Shown here in pieces: positions 44,278 through 52,117 of a stretch of DNA of 64,000 nt. The notes beneath the pieces were generated by a model. The model did no database searches, was not told the origin of the DNA, and was given only the letters and a program-made list of their open reading frames with translations. The first letter of the stretch is position 1. Every line of letters starts with the position of its first letter. Made by a program: the position numbers and the translations under genes. This DNA is from Rhizobium sp. CIAT894 (GTDB lineage Bacteria > Pseudomonadota > Alphaproteobacteria > Rhizobiales > Rhizobiaceae). The DNA is taken from contig NZ_CP020947.1 in NCBI RefSeq assembly GCF_000172795.2, positions 1,739,001 through 1,803,000 of the forward strand. Direction: 5' to 3'.

Positions 44278-44874
44278 TCAGGATTGGAAGCTGATAATAG
44301 GTTCACCGAAGAGGTCTGCATCGGGGACGATACCTTCCGCCGCCAACGCCGCTTTCGCCGCGCGAAGTGCCGCCTCAGTCGCCCGATCTCGTCCCTGCAG
44401 GCGCGCAGTCTGCGTCATGCCTTCGTGCAGGAGGAAAAGCGTTTCGGCGAGCCGCTCTATGTCTTTGTCAGGGGCAATGGTCTGAAGACGGATGCGAAAT
44501 TCATCTGCGAGCCGTGCCTTATGGTCCAGGACGGTCTCGCGAATAGCGGCGCTGTCCGGATGTTCCGCCAACGCATTGAGAAAGAGACAGCCGGTGTTCG
44601 CCACTTCGCGCAACCAGTCACCGAGTCGAACGATTGGATGGAGAACATGGCCGATCCCGCCCTCCGGCCCGCCTGCGAGCCAGTCGAAATACGCTTTGTC
44701 GCGGTGCTCCAGCGCTCCGACCACCATCGCTTCGCGGCTCGGAAAATACTTATAAAGCGTCCGCAAAGACACGTCGGCTCCCGCTCGCAATGCCTCGACG
44801 CCCTGTTCGGCGAAACCCATCTCCGCAAACTGGCGGTCGAGATCACCGGCGATTTTCTCTTTTCTCGTTGTCAT
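44278..44874 (-). CDS. TetR-family regulator, first gene of the TetR-SDR-SDR operon
   Basis: A 198-residue regulator. The DNA-binding part is KIAGDLDRQFAEMGFAEQGV followed by LRAGADVSLRTLYKYFPSRE, with a rather divergent first helix. The C-terminal domain contains GCLFLNALAEHPDSAAIRETV, a form common in this regulator class. It opens an operon with two SDR genes. A 20-base palindrome lies eight bases before its ATG, so it most likely represses its own operon. Confidence 0.9.
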   Translation of the reverse strand: MTTRKEKIAGDLDRQFAEMGFAEQGVEALRAGADVSLRTLYKYFPSREAMVVGALEHRDKAYFDWLAGGPEGGIGHVLHPIVRLGDWLREVANTGCLFLNALAEHPDSAAIRETVLDHKARLADEFRIRLQTIAPDKDIERLAETLFLLHEGMTQTARLQGRDRATEAALRAAKAALAAEGIVPDADLFGEPIISFQS

Positions 44875-44882
44875 GAGAAAAA

Positions 44883-44902
44883 AGTAGAGTGATCGCTCTA
44901 CT
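44883..44902. promoter_or_regulatory. Palindromic operator upstream of the TetR-SDR-SDR operon
   Basis: AGTAGAGTGATCGCTCTACT is a 20-base inverted repeat with a single mismatched pair. It starts eight bases before the TetR start codon on the minus strand. Length and symmetry suit a TetR dimer. Binding is inferred. Confidence 0.65.
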
Positions 44903-44987
44903 CATGTGCATTGAAATGCGACGATGAACCGGACGATAAGCGACACCGACAAAACGAAGATATCCTGCGTCGAACGTTTTTCGGGGC

Positions 44988-45884
44988 CTATTCTACGCGC
45001 AGCGCTCCAGCGGCGGCCGTCCTGCGCCCCACCACATGTTCACGCCAGACGGTGAAGATGCCGGCTCCAACCACGATGACCGAGCCGACGATCATGTTGA
45101 AGCTCAACGTTTCTCCGTAGATCGTCACGCCGATGATCGAGGCGTAGACAAGCGACAGATAGGTCAGCGGCTGGACGGCGGCGGCATCGAGAATATCGTA
45201 GGCACGGATCAGGAAATAATGGCTGGAAATGCTGGTCATGCAGACGAGCGCCATCCAGCCCCAGTCGCCCGGCGACATCCAGCTCCAGTAGAACGGCCCG
45301 ATCAGCGTCATCGTCACGCCCCCGACGACGCCGGTATAGAAAAAGCTCGTCATCGACGAATCGTCGCGGCTGACGAGACGGGTGGCGATGACGTAGAAGG
45401 CGAAGTTGAAGCAGGAAGCGACAGCGATAAGCAGTTTCACATCGAAAAATTCACCTTCCGGCTTCAGGATCAGCAGCACCCCGAAAAGTCCGGCGCCGAT
45501 CGCCGCCCACCGCCGCCACCCGACCCGTTCACCGAGGATCGGCATCGCCAGCAGCGCGATCAGGATCGGCGTCGCAGAAAAGATCGCCTGTGAACGGGCA
45601 AGGCCGATCACGGCAAAACAGGTGATGGCCAGAACCACCTGGACCGCAAGCAGTACGCCGCGCGTCACCTGCAGGAAGGGGCGCTTGGTGCGGGCCGTCG
45701 CTTTGAGGCCGCCGCGCATCTTCGAGGCGAGGACGATGGTGAAAAGCGCGAAAGCCCAGTAGCGGATCATCGTCACGAAGATCGGCGGATAGGCGGATGC
45801 CAGGTGTTTGGAGATGGCGTCCTGCAGCGAAAAGATGGTGAGCGCCAGCAGGGCGAAAATATAGCCGTGGGTCTTCGATGTCAT
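44988..45884 (-). CDS. EamA/DMT-superfamily transporter
   Basis: A 298-residue inner-membrane protein of two EamA repeats and about ten helices, from GYIFALLALTIFSLQDAISK to FNMIVGSVIVVGAGIFTVWR. The first repeat ends in LIALLAMPILGERVGWRRWA and the second in LVYASIIGVTIYGETLSFN, both with the glutamate-containing signature of the family. The substrate is unknown; many are metabolite or amino-acid exporters. The gene is transcribed in the same direction as the Lrp gene 72 bases upstream, so control by that regulator or readthrough is possible. The start at 45884 is the family N-terminus. Confidence 0.9.
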   Translation of the reverse strand: MTSKTHGYIFALLALTIFSLQDAISKHLASAYPPIFVTMIRYWAFALFTIVLASKMRGGLKATARTKRPFLQVTRGVLLAVQVVLAITCFAVIGLARSQAIFSATPILIALLAMPILGERVGWRRWAAIGAGLFGVLLILKPEGEFFDVKLLIAVASCFNFAFYVIATRLVSRDDSSMTSFFYTGVVGGVTMTLIGPFYWSWMSPGDWGWMALVCMTSISSHYFLIRAYDILDAAAVQPLTYLSLVYASIIGVTIYGETLSFNMIVGSVIVVGAGIFTVWREHVVGRRTAAAGALRVE

Positions 45885-45956
45885 GATTTGCCAATGAGCG
45901 GGAAACGCCCGCGCGCATGAAAAGTCTGGGCAGGCTTTCGGCAAATATGCAAGGCC

Positions 45957-46418
45957 TCAAAGCCCGACATTCGGCTTGTCGATGATTTCTCTGAGCGCGA
46001 AACTCGAATTGATTTTGACGACATGGGGCAGGGCCGAAAGCCAGTCGCGGTGGATCCGCTCGTAATCTTCGAGATCCCGGGCGGCGACCCTGAGAATATA
46101 GTCATATTCGCCCGACATCAGATAACAGACGAGCACGTTGGGGCAGAGCTTCACCGCCGCCTCGAATTCCGCCAGCGTCTTGGCGAACTGGCCCGAGAGC
46201 GAGATATGCACGATGGCGATCATCTTGTAGTCGAGCGCCTTGTGCGAAAGCCGCGCATGGTAGCCGTCGATGACGCCGCTTCTTTCCAGGATGTCGAGCC
46301 GGCGCGAACAGGCCGAAGGCGACAGTCCGATCTTCTCGGCAAGCTCGGCATTGGTGATCCGGGCATTGGCCTGCAGCGCCTTGAGAATCGCAAGATCGAT
46401 GGTATCGAGATCAGCCAT
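45957..46418 (-). CDS. Lrp/AsnC-family regulator, probable activator of ald
   Basis: A 153-residue protein with the standard Lrp design: helix-turn-helix LDTIDLAILKALQANARITN with recognition helix SPSACSRRLDILE, and an effector domain with SGEYDYILRVAARDLEDYER. Its gene is divergent from alanine dehydrogenase with about 155 bases between. This is the AldR-type arrangement known in proteobacteria, where the regulator senses alanine. The start at 46418 (MADLDTIDL) is the family N-terminus. The recognition helix differs little from that of the Lrp protein at 196-693. Confidence 0.92.
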   Translation of the reverse strand: MADLDTIDLAILKALQANARITNAELAEKIGLSPSACSRRLDILERSGVIDGYHARLSHKALDYKMIAIVHISLSGQFAKTLAEFEAAVKLCPNVLVCYLMSGEYDYILRVAARDLEDYERIHRDWLSALPHVVKINSSFALREIIDKPNVGL

Positions 46419-46477
46419 TCGAAGAACCTTCGAAGAAAAGGAGGAAGAACACAATAATCGCCGAAAAAACGCCTCTC

Positions 46478-46494
46478 TGCAAATCGTCTTTGCA
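46478..46494. promoter_or_regulatory. Candidate Lrp operator upstream of ald
   Basis: TGCAAA at 46478-46483 and TTTGCA at 46489-46494 form a perfect inverted repeat with a 5-base spacer. It lies between the divergent Lrp and ald genes and uses the same TGCAA/TTGCA halves as the region between the other Lrp gene and hppD. Role inferred. Confidence 0.5.
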
Positions 46495-46574
46495 AGGACA
46501 TTTCGCGGCCTTGGTGGTTGGATTCATCGTCTGAGGAGATCCGCGATTGCGGAGATGACAGGAGAGGAACGCCA

Positions 46575-47693
46575 ATGCGTGTCGGTTGCCCGAAGGAAAT
46601 CAAGAATCATGAATATCGCGTCGGCCTGACGCCGGCTTCGGTGCGCGAATACGTCGCCCATGGCCATGAAGTCTGGGTGGAGACGAAGGCGGGCGCCGGC
46701 ATCGGCGCCGATGACGCCGCTTATGCCGCGGCGGGCGCGAAGATTGCCGCCTCCGCGAGGGATATTTTCGAAAAGTGCGACATGATCGTCAAAGTGAAGG
46801 AGCCGCAGCCCTCCGAATGGGCGCAGCTTCGCGACGGTCAGCTACTCTACACCTATCTGCATCTTGCACCCGATCCCGAACAGACCAAGGGACTGATCGC
46901 CTCCGGCGTCACCGCGATCGCCTATGAAACGGTGACCGACGAGCGCGGCGGCCTGCCGCTGCTGGCGCCGATGTCCGAGGTCGCCGGCCGCCTGTCGATC
47001 CAGGCGGGAGCAACCGCCCTGCAGAAGGCCAATGGCGGCCTTGGTGTCCTGCTCGGCGGCGTGCCCGGTGTGCTCCCGGCCAAGGTCACGGTGATCGGCG
47101 GCGGTGTCGTCGGCCTGCACGCGGCCCGGATGGCCGCCGGCCTTGGCGCCGATGTCAGCATCCTCGACAGGTCGCTGCCGCGCCTGCGCCAGCTCGACGA
47201 TATTTTCTCCGGCCGCATCCACACCCGCTATTCCAGCATCCAGGCGCTGGAGGAGGAGGTCTTCTCGGCCGATCTGATTATCGGCGCCGTGCTGATCCCC
47301 GGTGCCGCAGCGCCGAAGCTCGTCACCCGCGAGATGCTATCCGGCATGAAGAAGGGCGCCGTCATCGTCGACGTCGCCATCGACCAGGGCGGCTGCTTCG
47401 AGACCTCGCATGCGACGACCCATTCCGACCCGACCTACGAGGTCGACGGCGTGGTGCATTATTGCGTCGCCAACATGCCGGGCGCAGTCCCCGTCACCTC
47501 GGCGCATGCGCTGAACAATGCGACGCTCGTCCATGGCCTGGCGCTTGCCGACCGCGGCCTGCGCGCCATCGCCGAAGACAAGCATCTGAGGAACGGCCTC
47601 AACGTTCACAAGGGCCGCATCACCAACAAGCCGGTCGCCGAGGCGCTCGGCTACGAGGCCTTCGCGCCGGAGAGTGTGCTTAACGTTGCGTAA
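46575..47693 (+). CDS. ald: Alanine dehydrogenase
   Basis: A 372-residue NAD-dependent enzyme that interconverts alanine with pyruvate and ammonia. It starts [20 protein letters not shown], which carries the substrate-binding arginine. The Rossmann motif is [20 protein letters not shown] near residue 175, and [21 protein letters not shown] and [13 protein letters not shown] are also typical. ATG at 46575 follows AGGAGAGG. In rhizobia it handles alanine in free-living growth and bacteroids. Control by the divergent Lrp-type gene is likely. Its terminator lies inside the 3' end of the convergent DUF1203 gene. Confidence 0.96.
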   Translation: MRVGCPKEIKNHEYRVGLTPASVREYVAHGHEVWVETKAGAGIGADDAAYAAAGAKIAASARDIFEKCDMIVKVKEPQPSEWAQLRDGQLLYTYLHLAPDPEQTKGLIASGVTAIAYETVTDERGGLPLLAPMSEVAGRLSIQAGATALQKANGGLGVLLGGVPGVLPAKVTVIGGGVVGLHAARMAAGLGADVSILDRSLPRLRQLDDIFSGRIHTRYSSIQALEEEVFSADLIIGAVLIPGAAAPKLVTREMLSGMKKGAVIVDVAIDQGGCFETSHATTHSDPTYEVDGVVHYCVANMPGAVPVTSAHALNNATLVHGLALADRGLRAIAEDKHLRNGLNVHKGRITNKPVAEALGYEAFAPESVLNVA

Positions 47694-47709
47694 GCTGCCT
47701 GACTCAAGG

Positions 47710-48219
47710 TCAAGTTAAGGCGCCGGTCTCTGCAAAGGCCGGCGCTTTTACCTTGTCGATCCGGCATTGGAAGCAGTTGTTGCGCGCCGAGCGCACATGC
47801 ACGTAAGCGATACTAGGTCGCGCCAGCAATGTCTCGGCATAGGCCGGAATATCGGCGATCTCGGTCACCGCCCCGGTGCCGTAGACGATACGGTCGTTCT
47901 CGCCATAGCCGCGGACGATGAAGTCGGGGCTGGTCGTGAGCACCGGCGGCAGTATCTCTTCGGCGGCGTAGCGCTTGCAAGGGTTCTTGTGCAGGAAAAT
48001 CGGCCCGGTCTCGGCATAGGGCTGCAGCTCCGGGAAGGGCCTGTAGGCGAAAACCAGAAACTCGTCGCCCTCTCCGATATTCTGCAGGCAATGGCGGCAA
48101 GGGTTGCCGTCACCGTCTGATGTCATTGTCTCGGGCAGATTATCATAGGCGTCGCGGCCGCCGTTCCAGAGGGCTCTGGCATCGGCAGTCGGCATGGCGG
48201 CAAAACGAATGGCGGTCAT
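47710..48219 (-). CDS. DUF1203-domain protein
   Basis: A 169-residue soluble protein. The first part ends with CRHCLQNIGEGDEFLVFAYR, and the centre and end read PIFLHKNPCKRY and VHVRSARNNCFQCRIDK. Paired cysteines and a histidine at conserved positions suggest a metal site. This fits DUF1203, a family of unknown function. The start at 48219 (MTAIRFAAMP) is chosen because the longer upstream frame is compositionally different. The last 15 codons overlap the ald terminator hairpin on the other strand. Confidence 0.8.
   Translation of the reverse strand: MTAIRFAAMPTADARALWNGGRDAYDNLPETMTSDGDGNPCRHCLQNIGEGDEFLVFAYRPFPELQPYAETGPIFLHKNPCKRYAAEEILPPVLTTSPDFIVRGYGENDRIVYGTGAVTEIADIPAYAETLLARPSIAYVHVRSARNNCFQCRIDKVKAPAFAETGALT
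47720..47749 (+). terminator. Intrinsic terminator of ald, inside a convergent coding sequence
   Basis: GCGCCGG at 47720-47726 and CCGGCGC at 47739-47745 form a perfect stem over a 12-base loop, followed by TTTT. It is 26 bases after the ald stop and lies within the DUF1203 coding sequence of the opposite strand. Confidence 0.75.
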
Positions 48220-48458
48220 GGCAGATCTCCTTGTGATCGCCATGAATTTGCATCTGGGCGGCTGCTCAAGCCACCCGTTTCTTGCGCGTCCGCAGGGTGG
48301 TGGACGATCGCATGGAACACTGCTTGGAGACGTCGAATTGTCGAAAAAACGTGGAGTTTGTGATCCAATTGATTTTTGAACCATGACGTCCGTCTCATAA
48401 GATGGGCGTAAGCATACGATGCGTCAGGATTAGCTTTTGAAAAGGTGGGTGGTTTGCT

Positions 48459-48626
48459 GTGAAAGACGAACAAAAGAAAGACCGGACGGATCTCGATCAA
48501 TTCGTAAGAGAGAGACGCGGCGTCGGGACGATCGTGTTGTTGGGAGATTTATGGAAGGCGCTTCGTTCCGCTTGGCCTGACAAGGGCAAGTCGTCGGTAT
48601 CTCCCCTTGAAAAAGACGAATCGTAA
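48459..48626 (+). CDS. Possible 55-residue protein in the gap after DUF1203
   Basis: A frame from GTG at 48459 to TAA at 48624-48626 reads KDEQKKDRTDLDQFVRERRG, then GTIVLLGDLWKALRSAWPDKG. AGGTGGG lies about nine bases before the start. The product is charged and helical, with no signal or membrane segment, and I do not recognise it. Codon use is only moderately coding-like. The remaining sequence between 48220 and 48656 shows nothing else. Confidence 0.35.
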   Translation: MKDEQKKDRTDLDQFVRERRGVGTIVLLGDLWKALRSAWPDKGKSSVSPLEKDES

Positions 48627-48656
48627 GCCACTTCGGCGGGGTCGGAAAATCCGCCC

Positions 48657-49217
48657 TCAGCCTTTCCGGGCCATCTCCAGCAACTCCTTGTCGCTGAGCG
48701 GCCGGACAATGCCTGTACCGGTCGAAACCGGCGAGAAGCCGTACATCTGATAGAGCTGCAGCGCGCGCGGGTGATCGAGATTGTTTGTCGTGGTGGTGAC
48801 CCGCTTCGGATTGAGCGACCAGATGGCGTAGAGCGCCTGCAGCAGAAACCATTTGCCGATGCCGAGGCCGAGCGCATGTTCGATCAGGCCGAAATGGCTG
48901 AGCTCGATCGTATCCTCGTCCTCGCAGAAATATTCATAGAAGCCGGCGGGTGCGCCGTTCACATAGAGAACGCTGATATTGTTGCGCTTGTCGTTCAGCG
49001 TCTGGGCAAGTTGCTCGTCGCTCATGCGCAGCCGGTCCACCCATTGCCAGCGCGCGCCGACCTGCCGGTAGAGGTAGCGATAGAACGGCAGCGGGATCGC
49101 AGGCGCGCGCATGATCGCCGTCTGAATATTGACGGGCACGGGCATGCTCGCCTTCGGCGGCGCCGTCATTTCCAGCCGGGTGATGTGGGCTTTGAGCGAA
49201 GCGGGCGTCTTTCCCAT
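48657..49217 (-). CDS. GNAT-family N-acetyltransferase
   Basis: A 186-residue acetyltransferase. The acetyl-CoA loop region is HFGLIEHALGLGIGKWFLLQ at about 120-140, and the C-terminal NNLDHPRALQLYQMYGFSPV is the usual end of the fold. The substrate cannot be read from sequence. It is the last gene of the operon that starts with cysK, five bases after sseA, so a link to cysteine or thiol metabolism is possible. The ATG at 49217 leaves a 30-residue N-terminal extension before the domain. Confidence 0.88.
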   Translation of the reverse strand: MGKTPASLKAHITRLEMTAPPKASMPVPVNIQTAIMRAPAIPLPFYRYLYRQVGARWQWVDRLRMSDEQLAQTLNDKRNNISVLYVNGAPAGFYEYFCEDEDTIELSHFGLIEHALGLGIGKWFLLQALYAIWSLNPKRVTTTTNNLDHPRALQLYQMYGFSPVSTGTGIVRPLSDKELLEMARKG

Positions 49218-49222
49218 GGCGA

Positions 49223-50092
49223 TCAGGCTTTATCAGGCGTCGGCGGGCCGGTGACGATAGGCGTATCCTCACGGCTGCCCCATTCGCTCCATGAGCCGTC
49301 ATAGAGCTTGTTGTCGTGATGGCCGAGCGATTCCAGCGCCAGCGTGATGATCGCAGCTGTTATGCCCGAGCCGCAGGAGGTGACGACGGGCTTCGAAAGA
49401 TCGATGCCGGCATCCTCGATCGTCCGGCGGAGTTCGGGCAGCGATTTGAACCGGCCCTGATTGGCGAAAACGCCGGAAGGCAGGCTGCGGGCGCCGGGCA
49501 TATGGCCGGAGCGCATGCCGGCACGCGGCTCGGGCTCGGCGGCGGCGAAACGGCCGGCGCTGCGGGCATCGGCAATCTGCATCGCGCCGCTTGCGACGAT
49601 GTCGCGCATCGTATCGAGCGTCACCACGCGGCTCGCGTCGAAATCGGGCGTGAAGACCGCCGCCGCAGGGCTGGGCACGGCGGTTTCGAGCGCACGACCC
49701 TCGGCCTTCCAGCCGTCGAGGCCACCGTCGAGCACGAAGACATTTTTTGCCCCCATCACCCGGAACAGCCACCAGACGCGCGGCGAGGCGAACAGGCCGA
49801 TACCGTCATAGACGACGATGCGGTCGTTCTCGCTGATGCCGAGCTTGCCGACCTCAGCGGCGAAATAATCGGGCGAGGGGATCGTGTGGGGCAGCGAGGT
49901 CGAATGGTCGGCGATCTTGTCCTGGTCGAAACGGATGGCGCCGGGAATATGGCCGGCGGCATATTCGGCGTCGGCATCGCGCTTCTGCGCCGGCAGATAG
50001 AAGGAGGCATCCAGCACGCGCAGATCCGGTTTCCCGAGTTCGGCCTGCAGCCAATCGGCCGAGACGACGAAACGGCTCTTGGTCTCACTCAT
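49223..50092 (-). CDS. sseA: 3-mercaptopyruvate sulfurtransferase
   Basis: A 289-residue two-domain rhodanese. The first domain has VSADWLQAELGKPDLRVLDA and GHIPGAIRFD; the second holds the active-site loop VVTSCGSGITAAIITLAL near residue 240, with the catalytic cysteine in the CGSG[VI]TA form that marks mercaptopyruvate sulfurtransferases rather than thiosulfate rhodaneses. It transfers sulfur from 3-mercaptopyruvate to thiols or cyanide. It is third in the operon after cysK and the alanyl-tRNA editing gene, 18 bases downstream of the latter. Confidence 0.94.
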   Translation of the reverse strand: MSETKSRFVVSADWLQAELGKPDLRVLDASFYLPAQKRDADAEYAAGHIPGAIRFDQDKIADHSTSLPHTIPSPDYFAAEVGKLGISENDRIVVYDGIGLFASPRVWWLFRVMGAKNVFVLDGGLDGWKAEGRALETAVPSPAAAVFTPDFDASRVVTLDTMRDIVASGAMQIADARSAGRFAAAEPEPRAGMRSGHMPGARSLPSGVFANQGRFKSLPELRRTIEDAGIDLSKPVVTSCGSGITAAIITLALESLGHHDNKLYDGSWSEWGSREDTPIVTGPPTPDKA

Positions 50093-50110
50093 TATGCTCT
50101 CCCTTGATGG

Positions 50111-50848
50111 TCAGGCTTCATCGCCGGGCGTGCCGAATCGGATGCGGAAGCGCCGATTTTCTTTGCCCTTCTTCTCGATCTTGGCGATATGGATCTGGCC
50201 CACTTCCTGTGTTTCCGAGACATGTGTGCCGCCGCAGGGCTGGCTGTCAATCGAGGAGTTCTCGCCGATGCAGACGAGGCTGACGCGCCCGAGCCCGATC
50301 GGTGGGCGCACGTTCTTCGATTTGACGATATCGGGGTTGGCCGCAAGTTCCTCGTCGGTAATCCATTGCAGATAGACCGGATGATTCTCGGCGACCAGTT
50401 CCATCAGCCTGGCCGTTACCGCGTCCTTGTCGATCGTCTCGGTCATATCGAAATCGACGCGGCTTTCCTCTTCGCCGACGGCAGCCCCGGTGATCGGATA
50501 GGAGCAGACGACGGACAGCAGGTGGCAGGCCGTGTGCATGCGCATCAGCTTGTAGCGGCGCTGCCAGTCGACATGCAGCACCAGCTTTTCGCCGACATCA
50601 GGCAGCGGCTCGTTTTCGAGCGGCACATGGATGACGATATCCTTGCTCGGGCCGTGCTTCGTCTGGCCGAGTGCGATCTTGGAGCCGTCGGCGCGTTCAA
50701 GCGCTCCGGTATCGCCTGGCTGGCCGCCTGATGTCGCATAGAAACAGGTCTGGTCCAGTTCGATGCCCCCGTCTTCGTGAACGGCGGTGACGATCGCCTC
50801 GCATGTCGAGAGATAGAAGTCGTCACGATAGAGGGCATTGACGGGCAT
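50111..50848 (-). CDS. Alanyl-tRNA editing protein (AlaX type)
   Basis: A 245-residue free-standing editing domain related to that of alanyl-tRNA synthetase. It hydrolyses mischarged Ser-tRNA(Ala) or Gly-tRNA(Ala). The zinc-site motifs are visible: RMHTACHLL near residue 104 and SQPCGGTHVSET near 208. The N-terminus contains TCFYATSGGQPGDTG, the OB-like part that marks the AlaX-M type. It lies six bases after cysK in the same operon, which is an unusual and possibly meaningful link between cysteine/serine metabolism and tRNA quality control. Confidence 0.93.
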   Translation of the reverse strand: MPVNALYRDDFYLSTCEAIVTAVHEDGGIELDQTCFYATSGGQPGDTGALERADGSKIALGQTKHGPSKDIVIHVPLENEPLPDVGEKLVLHVDWQRRYKLMRMHTACHLLSVVCSYPITGAAVGEEESRVDFDMTETIDKDAVTARLMELVAENHPVYLQWITDEELAANPDIVKSKNVRPPIGLGRVSLVCIGENSSIDSQPCGGTHVSETQEVGQIHIAKIEKKGKENRRFRIRFGTPGDEA

Positions 50849-50854
50849 GGGGTC

Positions 50855-51892
50855 TCACGCGGGTTCGTAGGGAACGTCTATCTCGGACGATTTGGCGATC
50901 CAGCCCGGAACGGGCAGTCCCTTCGAGGTCAGGAAATCCGGATTGAAGAGCTTCGACTGATAGCGGTTGCCGTAGTCGCAGAGGATCGTCACCACTGTGT
51001 GACCGGGGCCGAGATCTCCAGCGAGTTTGACGGCACCGGCAATGTTGATCGCCGTCGAGCCGCCGAGGCACAGGCCTTCGTTTTCGACGAGGTCGAAAAG
51101 ATAGGGAAGCGCTTCGGCATCGGAGACCCGATAAGAGAAATCAGGCGTGAAACCTTCGAGATTGGCGGTGATGCGGCCCTGGCCGATGCCCTCGGTGATC
51201 GAGGATCCCTCGGATTTTAGCGTGCCGTTCTGATAGAATTCATAAAGAGCGGCGCCGTCGGGATCGGCGATGCCGATCTTGACGTTCGCATTGAAAGCCT
51301 TCAGGCCGGCGGCGACACCGGCCAGCGTACCGCCGGAGCCGACGGAGCAGATGAAGCCGTCGACCTTGCCGTCGGTATCCCTCCAGATTTCCCGAGCGGT
51401 CGTTTCAATATGCGCCTGGCGGTTGGCGACGTTGTCGAACTGATTTGCCCAGATCGCCCCGTTCGGCTCGGTCTTCGCCAACTGCTCGGCGAGCCGCCCG
51501 GAGACCTTCACGTAATTGTTCGGGTTCTTGTAGGGAACGGCGGGCACTTCGACGAGTTCGGCGCCGAGCAGCTTCAGCGCGTCCTTCTTTTCCTGGCTCT
51601 GCGTTTCCGGGATGACGATGACGGTGCGGTAGCCGAGTGCTTTGGCGACCAGCGTCAGCCCGATGCCGGTATTGCCGGCCGTGCCTTCGACGATGACGCC
51701 GCCGGGCCGAAGCAGACCTTTCCGCTCCGCGTCGCGGATGATGTAGAGCGCCGCGCGATCCTTCACCGACTGGCCGGGGTTCAGGAACTCCGCCTTGCCG
51801 AGAATGGTGCAGCCGGTCGCAGCCGAAGCGCCCTTGAGCTTGATCAGGGGGGTGTTGCCGATGGCTTCGAGGACGGAAGGGTGGAAGGTCAT
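50855..51892 (-). CDS. cysK: Cysteine synthase (O-acetylserine sulfhydrylase family)
   Basis: A 345-residue PLP enzyme. The PLP lysine lies in KAEFLNPGQSVKDRAALYII near residue 44, and the glycine-rich phosphate loops are EGTAGNTGIGL and CSVGSGGTLAGVAAGL. The AGNTG form, in place of SGNTG, and about 35 extra C-terminal residues (GLPVPGWIAKSSEIDVPYEP) set it apart from standard CysK; a cystathionine-beta-synthase-like or CysM-like activity is possible. It makes cysteine from O-acetylserine and sulfide. It leads the operon cysK-alaX-sseA-GNAT, with gaps of 6, 18 and 5 bases. Confidence 0.93.
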   Translation of the reverse strand: MTFHPSVLEAIGNTPLIKLKGASAATGCTILGKAEFLNPGQSVKDRAALYIIRDAERKGLLRPGGVIVEGTAGNTGIGLTLVAKALGYRTVIVIPETQSQEKKDALKLLGAELVEVPAVPYKNPNNYVKVSGRLAEQLAKTEPNGAIWANQFDNVANRQAHIETTAREIWRDTDGKVDGFICSVGSGGTLAGVAAGLKAFNANVKIGIADPDGAALYEFYQNGTLKSEGSSITEGIGQGRITANLEGFTPDFSYRVSDAEALPYLFDLVENEGLCLGGSTAINIAGAVKLAGDLGPGHTVVTILCDYGNRYQSKLFNPDFLTSKGLPVPGWIAKSSEIDVPYEPA

Positions 51893-52051
51893 GGAATCTG
51901 CCTCTATTCGAACTCTTACTTTAGGAACGGTCTTTTCCCTTCACAAGGCTGAGTTGGCAAGAAATGCTATTCCACGCCTCTGTCGGGCACGATAAAATTT
52001 GGCCTTCCTCCCCCGAAATGACGAATGGCCGGCAATCCCGCCGCGAGCGGG

Positions 52052-52081
52052 TGATCCGAAGATTGACTTTCTCCGTACGGA
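52052..52081 (+). promoter_or_regulatory. ECF11 (RpoE-ChrR)-like promoter upstream of the chrR-like gene
   Basis: TGATCC at 52052-52057 is followed after exactly 18 bases by TACGGA at 52076. The -35 hexamer is identical to that of Rhodobacter RpoE promoters (TGATCC, about 18 bases, TAAGA). The -10 matches only in its TA. It lies about 40 bases before the chrR-like start. Confidence 0.55.
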
Positions 52082-52117
52082 TGACGACAAAGCGAAAACG
52101 GAGCGCGGCAACGGGGC

